The notes under the pieces were generated by a model. The model was not told the DNA's origin, ran no database searches, and saw nothing but the letters and a program-made list of their open reading frames with translations. Below, in pieces: positions 8,652 through 16,377 of a stretch of DNA of 64,000 nt. A program made the position numbers and the translations under genes. The first letter of the stretch is position 1; the number at the start of each line of letters is the position of its first letter. The DNA comes from UKL13-2 sp038206765 (lineage in GTDB: Bacteria > Pseudomonadota > Gammaproteobacteria > Burkholderiales > Usitatibacteraceae), in the NCBI GenBank assembly GCA_038206765.1, contig JBBRAM010000005.1:1-64000 (forward strand), given 5' to 3'.

Positions 8652-10028
8652 TTGAATAAAACAGTAAAAAGAGGGCCTCCAAAACCGGCAGGGCGTGCCA
8701 AGGCCCGGGGTGCGAAAGCGCTCGTCAAAAAAGCGAAGGGTAAGCCGAAAGGCAAGGCGGTCGTCCAAACAACCAAGATCGTCGCCAAAAAGCCCGTTCT
8801 CAAAACCCGCATCAAAAATGCTGCGTTGGACATTGACACCGGCAAGCCGATCAAACCCAAAAAAGGTCCGCCAAAACCGGTAGAGATCTCCGCCACTGCC
8901 AAAGCTATCGCGTCGGCGAGTAGTGCGCCGAATAACGCGGCGATCCTGCCCACCGATATTTCGGTTTTAGCCTATTGCCGCGCCGGTTTTGAGCCCGATT
9001 TATTGGCAGAGATCATGTCGCGCATGGCGGCTACACCCAAGGCCAGCTGGGCGCTCGCAAGTTCTGGTTTTGTTCGGGCCACCTTCGCCGCACCGGCTAT
9101 CAAACGTCTCCATTCGGCGGTGCATGAGCCGATGGTGTTTGCGCGGCAAATCATGCGGTCGGGCCTGCTCCCGATTGCGCTCGGAACCCAAGATCGGGTT
9201 ACGCCGATTGTGCATGCGGCTGAGGCATTTTTAAGCAACCTAAATTTGCCAAATGTGGCAGCAGTGTGGGTGGAATACCCTGATACTAACGACGGCAAAT
9301 CGCTCTCAAAATTGGCGATTGCCCTGCAATCACGCATCACCCAGCAATTGCAGGAATTGGGCAAAATTAGCGCACAATCCGGCAAACGGCTTCATGTATT
9401 TTTGACTTCTAAATCCGAGGCGTGGCTCGGCCAAACTGATATTGAGTTTTCATCATCCTGGCCACTCGGCATCCCACGCTTGCGCATGCCATCCGAAGCG
9501 CCGAGCCGTTCAACCTTAAAGCTTGCCGAAGCGATTCACGTGTTTATCGGCGACGATGATGAACGATTGTTCCAGCCCGATATGCGGGCTGTCGATTTGG
9601 GAGCGGCACCCGGCGGCTGGACGTGGCAATTACTGCATCGCGGGCTCTATGTCACTGCCATTGACAACGGTGATTTGCGCGGTGAGCTGGTCGATAATGC
9701 GATGGTCAAGCATTTGCGCGAAGACGGTTTTAAGTATCGACCACTTAAGCCCGTCGATTGGATGGTGTGCGATATGGTCGAAAGCCCATCGCGGATCGCT
9801 AAGCTGGTCGGGCTTTGGCTTTCGGAAGGCTGGGCGCGGCATGTTATTTTTAACCTCAAACTGCCGATGAAAAAACGCTTCGAGGAAATCGAGCGTTGCT
9901 CAATGATTATTGATGAGGCGCTGGGAAATAAAGCCGAGCGCGCTGTGTTGCAGCTAAAGCAGCTTTATCATGATCGTGAAGAGGTAACCGGCTATTGCGG
10001 GTTTCCACCAAGGGCCAAGCAACTGTAA
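8652..10028 (+). CDS. rlmM: 23S rRNA 2'-O-ribose methyltransferase RlmM with basic N-terminal extension
   Basis: SAM-dependent enzyme expected to 2'-O-methylate C2498 of 23S rRNA. The methyltransferase core shows motif I VDLGAAPGGWTWQL (about 317), the acidic motif AIDNGDL, the CDMVESPSRIAKLV segment and the NLKLPMKKR segment, matching the K-D-K-E tetrad of the family. A THUMP-like N-terminal domain (about 95-290) precedes it. The first 90 residues are a Lys/Ala/Pro-rich tail with repeated RGPPKP/KGPPKP motifs. They are absent from E. coli RlmM (about 366 aa) and make this one 458 aa. The start is TTG at 8652 behind a weak ACAGGA. Convergent with the TonB-domain gene; a two-way terminator lies between them. 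Confidence 0.88.
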   Translation: MNKTVKRGPPKPAGRAKARGAKALVKKAKGKPKGKAVVQTTKIVAKKPVLKTRIKNAALDIDTGKPIKPKKGPPKPVEISATAKAIASASSAPNNAAILPTDISVLAYCRAGFEPDLLAEIMSRMAATPKASWALASSGFVRATFAAPAIKRLHSAVHEPMVFARQIMRSGLLPIALGTQDRVTPIVHAAEAFLSNLNLPNVAAVWVEYPDTNDGKSLSKLAIALQSRITQQLQELGKISAQSGKRLHVFLTSKSEAWLGQTDIEFSSSWPLGIPRLRMPSEAPSRSTLKLAEAIHVFIGDDDERLFQPDMRAVDLGAAPGGWTWQLLHRGLYVTAIDNGDLRGELVDNAMVKHLREDGFKYRPLKPVDWMVCDMVESPSRIAKLVGLWLSEGWARHVIFNLKLPMKKRFEEIERCSMIIDEALGNKAERAVLQLKQLYHDREEVTGYCGFPPRAKQL

Positions 10029-10072
10029 TTCTGCTTGGCACGTTCCTGATTCGATCGTTGGCTCAAGGCGGC

Positions 10073-10105
10073 AGAAAAAAAACGGCATCGTTTGATGCCG
10101 TTTTT
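10073..10105. terminator. Bidirectional intrinsic terminator
   Basis: Perfect 9-bp stem AACGGCATC (10081-10089) / GATGCCGTT (10094-10102) with a GTTT loop. It is flanked by an A-run on the left and a T-run on the right, so it can serve both rlmM (plus) and the convergent lipoprotein gene (minus). Confidence 0.92.
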
Positions 10106-10138
10106 GTTCCGAAAAATTTTAGAATTAAATTTTGAACG

Positions 10139-10867
10139 CTACCGCTGAAAATTAACCTCAGTCGTGTAACTGCGGCCATCGGCGCCGGGATTAAATTTCC
10201 ACTGCGATAAAGACGTTGTTACGGCGCGATCGAACAGCCTGGCAGGGCGGGATTCGAGAATCGAGACGTTGGTTACATCGCCGTTGGCACCAATAGTGAG
10301 CTTGGCGCGCACCGTGCCGGCTTCGACATTCTGCCGAATTGCCTCGCGCGGAAACTCAGGCTGTGCGCGGAAAGTGGGCGTTGCCAGCGTCCCGACTGCG
10401 GGTGCCTCGGCCTTGGGAGGTGCAGCACGCGCCGTTGGGGCGGCGGTGGCAACTTGCACTGGCGGAGGTGTGGGTTCGGCAGCGCGAGCGGGTGCGGGCG
10501 CAGGCTGCACTGGCGCGGGAGTCGCAATCGGCGCGGGTGCAGTTTTGGTCTCTGCTGCCAATTTGGTGGCAGTAGTGGAAGCGGAAGGGACAGGAGGAGG
10601 TTCAGTCTTGGCAGGCGCGTCTTTTATATTTTTCAAGTCGGCCATGTAATCCACGGTTTTCCGCGGTGCGTAAAAATCTGGATTGGTTTGCTGATTTTGT
10701 TCAACCGATTTGAGGCGATCAGCCGTGGTTTGCACAGGCTCTGTTTTTTGGCAAGCGGCCAAGGATGCGCCAACCAATAACGATAAACCGCAAACGCGTA
10801 ATGCTTTTTGACGCTGGCTGTGCCGAACAAATTTGCCAGCCATTAAATGAATGGAAGGTATACGCAT
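10139..10867 (-). CDS. Lipoprotein with C-terminal TonB-like domain
   Basis: The 242-aa protein starts with a signal peptide ending in lipobox LAAC (Cys at about 40), so it should be lipid-anchored. A Pro/Ala-rich linker (about 75-160) follows. The C-terminus (about 163-242) is a TonB C-terminal-type fold: a PEFPREAIRQNVEAG-like stretch, KLTIGANGDVTNVSIL and a final WKFNPG...EVNF segment. Classical TonB is held by an N-terminal helix and works with ExbB/ExbD; a lipid anchor and the absence of exbBD nearby argue against a standard energy transducer. The start at 10867 has AGGGAG upstream. The domain call is sound; the function is unknown. Confidence 0.8.
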   Translation of the reverse strand: MRIPSIHLMAGKFVRHSQRQKALRVCGLSLLVGASLAACQKTEPVQTTADRLKSVEQNQQTNPDFYAPRKTVDYMADLKNIKDAPAKTEPPPVPSASTTATKLAAETKTAPAPIATPAPVQPAPAPARAAEPTPPPVQVATAAPTARAAPPKAEAPAVGTLATPTFRAQPEFPREAIRQNVEAGTVRAKLTIGANGDVTNVSILESRPARLFDRAVTTSLSQWKFNPGADGRSYTTEVNFQR

Positions 10868-11132
10868 GAAGCTCCCTGAAGTGTTGATTTTTGAGGCTCT
10901 GCCAAGCGGGGTTTTATGAAGTCAGTGCGCGTTTTGTGGTTGCAATTGCGCTTTCAGACTTTTGCGGCTGTGATTTTTTCCATCATTTTTACCACTACTT
11001 CTACAACTATCCTTACACTTGAGTTGCCACGATATAGGCTGTCAAACATGGCCGAAGCATGACAAGATTTTGATTTTTCCGCAATAGCGGGCACAATTTT
11101 TTGTAATATTCATCTGCGAACAGCGTTTGCTG

Positions 11133-12350
11133 TCACCGGTTCGGCTTTTCAACCAAGGTGTACATCGCAAACAAGTTGGTTTCCAAATCGTCAATGATTT
11201 CGTTTTTGTCGTTATGATCCCATTTCAGAACGCGGCCAATTTGGCGAACCGCAGCGTGGTCTTCGCGGTCAATCGCGAGAACATGAAACCCGTGTTTTTC
11301 AAATTGCTCGCGGCTAAACGGTGAGCGGCCATCGGCAAATGGCTTGTATTTTTCGTTCGCGGCGGCAGCTTTCGGGTAGAGGTTATAGATCAGCAGTTTG
11401 CCGCCGGGGTTCAACGCATTAAACAGGGTTTTAAGGAACGCATCTTCACTCACCCCGAGGTCGACCAAGAGGTGCTTATCCACCTTGCGTTCTGGCTTGA
11501 TGTAGCCGCGCTTTAAGGTGTTTTTTGACAAAATAAGGTCGTAGCCTTGCCCCACGCGCTCGGCGGCTTTGCCGTCTTTGGGATAGCTTGCGTGCACCAA
11601 AGTCACTGTGCCGGCCCGGCCAAACAATGACTTACGTGATGCCAACGCAACTTCACCTTGGTCGCTAGGCTCGCTATAAAGCGCAGCCAAATAGCTGTCG
11701 GTATCCACGCCCGTGATAAATCCGCCCAAGCTCGCCAATAGCCGCAAATGACCTATTGAGCCGTAGCCATAGTCGAGTATCCGTTTACCTTTAACATCGG
11801 CAAATCCGTTCCCGCTTGCGATATCCAAAGCACGGACGTAGGCGAGCGGCGAACCGTATTTTGCATAGTAATAGCGGTATTCGTCGAGTTCGGTTTGCAC
11901 TAATCTTGTTCGCGTCGCCTCGGGCAAGGCGGCCATTTCAGCGGGCGAAAAATATTCGCGAGTCTGCGGGTTTTGAAACACGACCCGTGGACGTACGCTG
12001 GGGAGGCTCGCGGTGGCCGCCAAGAAGCGTCTACCCAAATCGGAGCTGGTTAGCGGCTCCAGCGCCGTTGCTTCGTCGGACAATCGTTGTAGCGCAGGTG
12101 AAAGTAATGGGGTTACCTCAGGGCGTCGTTCGGCTGCGGATGTATTTGGCCTTGAGGATCTGACTTCGACAATTTGGGTGGTGCTGCAACTGGCCAGCAC
12201 GATGATGAATGCGGCGGATGCAACGCGCGCAATCGCCGGCTTACCAAAAAATATGACCTGAATTTTGGCGAAAATTTTGGCGAAAATTTTGGCGAAAAGG
12301 CCGACGCGAGCCGATGCGAAGAACAAGTTGCGGGAAATTAAATTGGACAT
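11133..12350 (-). CDS. Predicted lipoprotein with class I methyltransferase fold
   Basis: The 405-aa protein has a hydrophobic segment and lipobox LASC (Cys at about 55), suggesting export and lipid anchoring. The C-terminal part (about 180-400) reads like a Rossmann methyltransferase: glycine motif LDYGYGSIGHL, acidic end of strand 2 GVDTDSY, strand 4 YDLILSKNTL, a LNPGGKLLIYNLYP segment, and a FEKHGFHVLAIDRED tail. The glycine motif is degenerate but plausible. SAM is not normally available outside the cytoplasm, so either the enzyme is inactive, the start is wrong, or it sits on the inner side. The N-terminus includes a 12-bp DNA repeat giving FAKIFAKIFAKI. No clear ribosome binding site precedes 12350. 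Confidence 0.65.
   Translation of the reverse strand: MSNLISRNLFFASARVGLFAKIFAKIFAKIQVIFFGKPAIARVASAAFIIVLASCSTTQIVEVRSSRPNTSAAERRPEVTPLLSPALQRLSDEATALEPLTSSDLGRRFLAATASLPSVRPRVVFQNPQTREYFSPAEMAALPEATRTRLVQTELDEYRYYYAKYGSPLAYVRALDIASGNGFADVKGKRILDYGYGSIGHLRLLASLGGFITGVDTDSYLAALYSEPSDQGEVALASRKSLFGRAGTVTLVHASYPKDGKAAERVGQGYDLILSKNTLKRGYIKPERKVDKHLLVDLGVSEDAFLKTLFNALNPGGKLLIYNLYPKAAAANEKYKPFADGRSPFSREQFEKHGFHVLAIDREDHAAVRQIGRVLKWDHNDKNEIIDDLETNLFAMYTLVEKPNR
12261..12296. repeat. Perfect 12-bp tandem repeat, three copies, coding
   Basis: Three exact copies of AATTTTGGCGAA lie within the N-terminal coding part of the lipoprotein methyltransferase gene, producing the peptide repeat FAKI. Confidence 0.97.
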
Positions 12351-12403
12351 GGAGTTGCTAAATTAGAGGAGGCGGACATTCGGAAAATAAATTCAGGCGT
12401 CAA

Positions 12404-13042
12404 TCAATGTAATTTCTTTGGTTTACGATCGCCAGGCGCAGGCACCGGTTCACCGCGCAATTTTAAAAAATATTCGTAAATATCAATCGTAATCAGCGGC
12501 AAATCTTCGCGGCATTCGGTCAGTAACTGCGCCATATCGCGTGGCTTTATTTGCTTCAACGCTTGCTTATCTATTTCACCGGCCAACAGGGCAATCGGGA
12601 ACAGCAACTCATTGACTTCATCGGCATCGCCAACTTCGTCCCACGGCTCAGCTGAGAACTCCACGCCATCCAAATAGGATTGGCACCAGGTTTCATAGTC
12701 GTAATCGTTTTCATCCGCGCCCTCGGCGCGCTGGAGCAGCAAACCCAGCGATTCGCCGCCTGCCAAATCGGTAGCGATTTCGTGATGGAACCGCATAATG
12801 AACGAAATTATTTCTGCTTCTTGCGCGGGAGATTCGTATTTTGGATTGCCCAACACCGCTGGTAGCCATTGATTCGCCGTTACGGGCACCGGGCCGCTCA
12901 GCACCGCCGCTAAAAAACCCTGCATTTCATCCAAGCCCATCGCTTGTTTTTCAAAAATTGGCGAGGCAAGCAATGCCTCAAGCCGCTCAATTTCGGCATC
13001 GGTCAATGGTTGGGACAGTTTCGAGGCTTCGGTTGAAGTCAT
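12404..13042 (-). CDS. UPF0149 (YecA/YgfB) family protein
   Basis: All-helical protein of 212 aa from the UPF0149 family. The family signature shows as LLASPIFEKQAMGLDEMQGFLAAVLSGP near the N-terminus, then QWLPAVLG and YETWCQSYLDGVEF in the middle. The C-terminal SEC-C zinc motif of longer YecA proteins is missing; the tail is a short basic stretch (DRKPKKLH). The molecular role of this family is poorly defined. It sits 50 nt upstream of the lipoprotein methyltransferase gene in the same direction and may share its transcript. Confidence 0.85.
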   Translation of the reverse strand: MTSTEASKLSQPLTDAEIERLEALLASPIFEKQAMGLDEMQGFLAAVLSGPVPVTANQWLPAVLGNPKYESPAQEAEIISFIMRFHHEIATDLAGGESLGLLLQRAEGADENDYDYETWCQSYLDGVEFSAEPWDEVGDADEVNELLFPIALLAGEIDKQALKQIKPRDMAQLLTECREDLPLITIDIYEYFLKLRGEPVPAPGDRKPKKLH

Positions 13043-13182
13043 TGGGTTTCCGTTCGGTGAAATCAGTAGTTACGTGTATTGGCGGGTGGTTTGAGGCATT
13101 TGTGGCTGGGAAAGACCGTCCGGCGGGGAGTTTGTATGTTCTGGATTAGTGAACTTCACAGCAGAATAATCAATTGTACCCG

Positions 13183-14679
13183 TCAGATAAACGATTCACC
13201 CGCGCCCAAATAACGCCATTTGCCAACCGGCAAATGGCCCAGCATGATATTGCCGATCCGCACCCGCTTCAAGCCGACGACGGTCAATCCAACCATTTCG
13301 CACATCCGGCGGATTTGTCGCTTTTTGCCCTCGCGCAACACAAAGCGCAGCTGGTCCTCGTTTTGCCAATCGACGGTAGCATGGCGTAACGCTTCGCCAT
13401 CAAGCGATAAGCCGTGATTCAGCAGTTTTAAATCAGCATTCGACAATGTGCCTTCAACCCGAACCAAGTATTCTTTTTCAACATCCGAATCTTCGCCGAT
13501 CAACTGCTTTGCCACACGGCCATCCTGGGTAAAGACAATCAAGCCAATCGAATCAATATCCAAGCGTCCGGCTGGTGCCAAGCCCTTAGCCTGCATGGGG
13601 AAATACTCGACCTCTGAGTCATCTTCTTCCCACTGATTTTCGCCGGTGAACAGCGTTGATGCGGGCACATGGCCGTCCTCGACCTGTCCCGATACATAGC
13701 CCATCGGCTTGTTTAGTAAAATTGTCACGCGGCTTTGTTGTTCTAATTCGGCGACACGATCAATAGTAATTTTTTGATTTGGATAAATCCGCGAACCCAA
13801 TTCCGAAATCACCTTGCCATCCACTTTCACCCAGCCCTTCGCGATCCAAGCATCGGCCTCCCGGCGCGAGGCAATGCCCTGAGAGGACATCAATTTGGAC
13901 AGGCGCACTGTGCCGTCATCTTGATTGGGTTTGGGGCGCGTAGGAGCTCTAGGCGAATCTGACTCGTTTTCGGAAGCGGACGATGCAGCCAACGACGCCA
14001 CGACTGCACGCGGTAACGCCGGGCGAAAATCTTTTGAATTCGGGCTGCGTGCGCTGCGGGGCTTTGGTGTTGGCGTATAGGATGGCCTTTCAGTTGGTAA
14101 AACCGCACCTGAAGAGTGAGTGGAATGCGGCTTTTTGTATTTATCGCGGAAACTCGACTCGGCGCCGCTAGCGGGAGTTGAAGCCACCGATGATCCAGAT
14201 GGACGGCGTGATTGGTTGCGGTCATGGCCACGCTCGCCTCGGCTGCTAGCAGTGTCGCTGCCAGTGCCTCTAGCGCGACGCCCTTCAAAACGACTGCCCT
14301 CACCAGCATCGTTGTCTGAAACCCCAGTGCTGGCGCGACTTTCCGAGCGGTTGCCTGCTGTGTAGCGAGCTGGCGTGGGACGGGCTGGAGCAGGCCGCGC
14401 TTCATGTTTGCGTTCAAATTTACGTTCAAAGCCGGCGCTGCCAACATTTCCTGCAGCCTTCGTAAAATCAGCTTTCGTAACCGGTTCATCACGTTTGCCC
14501 GCGGCTTCATCACGCGCCTTATCACGCTTAAGCCGCGCTGCGCTATCGATCACCGCACGGGCCCGCGGCCCGCTGGCTAGGCGCGGTGTACGCTCGGTGC
14601 GACCACCAGTTTCGGGAATAACGTCAGGCTTAGCTGGGCGGGCGGTTGTTAGGGTAGGGCGGATCAATTTTTTGTTCAT
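13183..14679 (-). CDS. RsuA/RluB/RluF-family rRNA pseudouridine synthase with long disordered head
   Basis: The C-terminal half (about 255-498) is a complete pseudouridine synthase. It has an S4 RNA-binding domain (RLSKLMSSQGIASRREADAW), the fold's LLNKPMGYVSG segment, the catalytic Asp in GRLDIDSIGL, and KRQIRRMCEMVGL near the end. The closest pattern is RluF-like (23S U2604), but RluB/RluE specificity cannot be excluded. The first 250 residues are a low-complexity Arg/Ser/Ala/Pro-rich stretch rich in RSxS-like and RPxP-like patterns. Similar RNA-binding heads occur on beta-proteobacterial RluB-type enzymes, but this one is long. Divergent from hicA. Confidence 0.87.
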   Translation of the reverse strand: MNKKLIRPTLTTARPAKPDVIPETGGRTERTPRLASGPRARAVIDSAARLKRDKARDEAAGKRDEPVTKADFTKAAGNVGSAGFERKFERKHEARPAPARPTPARYTAGNRSESRASTGVSDNDAGEGSRFEGRRARGTGSDTASSRGERGHDRNQSRRPSGSSVASTPASGAESSFRDKYKKPHSTHSSGAVLPTERPSYTPTPKPRSARSPNSKDFRPALPRAVVASLAASSASENESDSPRAPTRPKPNQDDGTVRLSKLMSSQGIASRREADAWIAKGWVKVDGKVISELGSRIYPNQKITIDRVAELEQQSRVTILLNKPMGYVSGQVEDGHVPASTLFTGENQWEEDDSEVEYFPMQAKGLAPAGRLDIDSIGLIVFTQDGRVAKQLIGEDSDVEKEYLVRVEGTLSNADLKLLNHGLSLDGEALRHATVDWQNEDQLRFVLREGKKRQIRRMCEMVGLTVVGLKRVRIGNIMLGHLPVGKWRYLGAGESFI

Positions 14680-14774
14680 AGTTGATATTGTAAGGCGGGA
14701 ATGGTGGGGGATACGACTACAACCTAGATTACATACTGCTTTTTTGGTTAGACGATTACTGATATTCTAATTAT

Positions 14775-14963
14775 ATGAAAGTAAACGAAGTTTTATCGAT
14801 GTTAAAAGCGGACGGTTGGTCTCTAGTTGCAACACGCGGTAGCCATCGTCAATTCAAGCATATCGCCAAAAGTGGCCGCGTCACTGTAGCTGGAAAGCCA
14901 AGCGATGAACTTGCCGCAGGGACTTTAAATAGCATCATGAAACAGGCCAAACTAAAGGATTAA
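14775..14963 (+). CDS. hicA: HicA-family mRNA interferase toxin
   Basis: The 62-aa protein has a double-stranded-RNA-binding-like fold. Key features are the N-terminal KVNEVLSMLKADGWSLV helix/strand, the catalytic His in TRGSHRQFKH, and the VTVAGKPSDELAAGTL segment ending in a helix (NSIMKQAKL). HicA cleaves mRNA and is neutralised by HicB. It is followed after 3 nt by the antitoxin gene, the typical order hicA-hicB. There is almost no leader between the AT-rich promoter region and ATG. Confidence 0.9.
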   Translation: MKVNEVLSMLKADGWSLVATRGSHRQFKHIAKSGRVTVAGKPSDELAAGTLNSIMKQAKLKD

Positions 14964-14966
14964 TCC

Positions 14967-15179
14967 ATGCGCTACGCTATTGTTGTTGAAAAAGCAGAAC
15001 ACAACTTTTCCGCCTATGTGCCAGATTTGCCGGGCTGCGTAGCAACTGGTGCGACCGTTGAAGAAACGGAGCGCGAAATGAAAGCTGCGATTGTGTTTCA
15101 TATTGAAGGGTTGGTTGAAGACGGATTGTCGATTCCACTGCCGTCCAGCATTGTTGAATATTTGGACATTGCGGCTTGA
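14967..15179 (+). CDS. hicB: HicB-family antitoxin
   Basis: The 70-aa protein has the HicB partial RNase H-like fold: RYAIVVEKAEHNFSAYVPDLPGCVATG followed by the EETEREMKAAIVFHIEGLVEDG helix. It is the short form, lacking the C-terminal ribbon-helix-helix or HTH DNA-binding domain of longer HicB proteins, so autoregulation may be weak or indirect. The gap to hicA is only 3 nt, consistent with co-translation. Confidence 0.9.
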   Translation: MRYAIVVEKAEHNFSAYVPDLPGCVATGATVEETEREMKAAIVFHIEGLVEDGLSIPLPSSIVEYLDIAA

Positions 15180-15206
15180 TAGCAGGATCAATAAAGAGTT
15201 TTATCA

Positions 15207-15458
15207 ATGAATAAAATTGACGTTGATAAGCTCTTCGAAAGCGTTTCTAGCTTACTTAGTCCGTCATCGCGAGATTTGATAGAAATGAAGGTTCTTGGCG
15301 AAAGCGCTCTGCAGATTACAGTCGACCGCGCACATTGCCTAACCAATATTGGTCTATGGCCGTCTGGGCTCTGCGATATTGACTATCTTTACGTCGAATC
15401 AGAAAAGGGCGAATTTAACCACTACGAGCTTCAAAATATAGAAGATGCAGTGATCTAA
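15207..15458 (+). CDS. Hypothetical small protein downstream of hicAB
   Basis: The 83-aa acidic protein follows hicB by 27 nt in the same direction. The pattern is a helix (DVDKLFESVSSLLS), then two strand-rich segments (ALQITVDRAHCLTNIGLWPSG and CDIDYLYVESEKGE) ending in an acidic helix. The IGLWPSGxxDIDYL layout recalls small immunity proteins of the TriTu type, but I cannot confirm that. It may be a third partner of the toxin-antitoxin module or an orphan immunity gene. Confidence 0.6.
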   Translation: MNKIDVDKLFESVSSLLSPSSRDLIEMKVLGESALQITVDRAHCLTNIGLWPSGLCDIDYLYVESEKGEFNHYELQNIEDAVI

Positions 15459-15567
15459 GTAGTTAAAGAGATTCAGCAGGCTATAGGCCGAGGGTCGTCA
15501 AAATAATGTTTAAAATCGTTGGCCGCGGAATTTGAAGCCAATCATTTAAAAGCCAAAATACGAAAAA

Positions 15568-16377
15568 CTACTTCCCTATAAAATTCGGTTTCCGCTTCTC
15601 CACAAACGCTGTCACGCCTTCTTTAAAATCATCGGTCTTGGCACATTCCGCAAACATGGCGATCTCATCATCCAGATGTTGCTTGATCGGTGTTTCAAAC
15701 GATTGATTGATCAGTAATTTAGCGCGGGCGTAGGCTTGGGTGGCTCCTTGGCTTAGGCGGGTTGCCAGCATCTGGGTTTCACCATTTAACACCTCGGGTG
15801 CGACGCAGCGATTGACCAAGCCCCGCGCCAGTGCTTGTTCTCCAGACAATCCCTCGGATAACATAATCAATTCGGTGGCGACTTTCATGCCAACCAAACG
15901 CGGTAAAAAATAGGTGCTGCCGCCGTCGGGTGACAAGCCGATTTGTGTGTAAGCGGTTTTGAACTGCGCGGTGGTGGAGGCAATCGCAAAATCGCAGGCC
16001 AGCATCAGGCTCAAGCCCGCGCCCGCGCATGCGCCGTGGACTTGGGCGATCACCGGAAACGGCATGGTTCGAATGTTGATAATGCCCTCATTCAAAATAT
16101 CACCGAGCGCCCTGACGTCTTCACCGATCGAATCTTTTTGTTGATAAAACTGCCCAACATCGCCACCCGCGAGGAACGCCTTGCCTGCACCTCTCACGAT
16201 CAGCACACGTAAAGTGGTCGATTTTTTGATCTCGGCAGTCACATCCCGGAACGCCAAAATTAGCTCAGTGGACATCGCGTTATAGACTTCGGGGCGATTA
16301 AAGGTCATTGTGCCGATGCTGCCGTGTTGCTCGAAAAGGACAGTCGAGCTTGCTTTTTCGTTAGGAACGCTACTCAT
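15568..16377 (-). CDS. Enoyl-CoA hydratase/isomerase family protein, isomerase-type active site
   Basis: Crotonase-fold protein of 269 aa. The oxyanion-hole segments are FLAGGDVGQF (about 68) and HGACAGAGLSLMLACDFAIA (about 115). Hydratases carry Glu in the second of these at the position occupied here by Ser. The only acidic catalytic candidate is Asp in GLSPDGGSTYFLPRLVG (about 150), the pattern of PaaG-like delta3,delta2-enoyl-CoA isomerases. An isomerase is therefore more likely than a hydratase. Its ATG overlaps the stop of the upstream MFS gene by 4 bp, implying translational coupling. Confidence 0.85.
   Translation of the reverse strand: MSSVPNEKASSTVLFEQHGSIGTMTFNRPEVYNAMSTELILAFRDVTAEIKKSTTLRVLIVRGAGKAFLAGGDVGQFYQQKDSIGEDVRALGDILNEGIINIRTMPFPVIAQVHGACAGAGLSLMLACDFAIASTTAQFKTAYTQIGLSPDGGSTYFLPRLVGMKVATELIMLSEGLSGEQALARGLVNRCVAPEVLNGETQMLATRLSQGATQAYARAKLLINQSFETPIKQHLDDEIAMFAECAKTDDFKEGVTAFVEKRKPNFIGK

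Noticed and set aside
13890..14525. 211-codon minus-strand frame within the RluF-like gene
   Set aside because: Alternative frame of the low-complexity head; no start signal and no domain.
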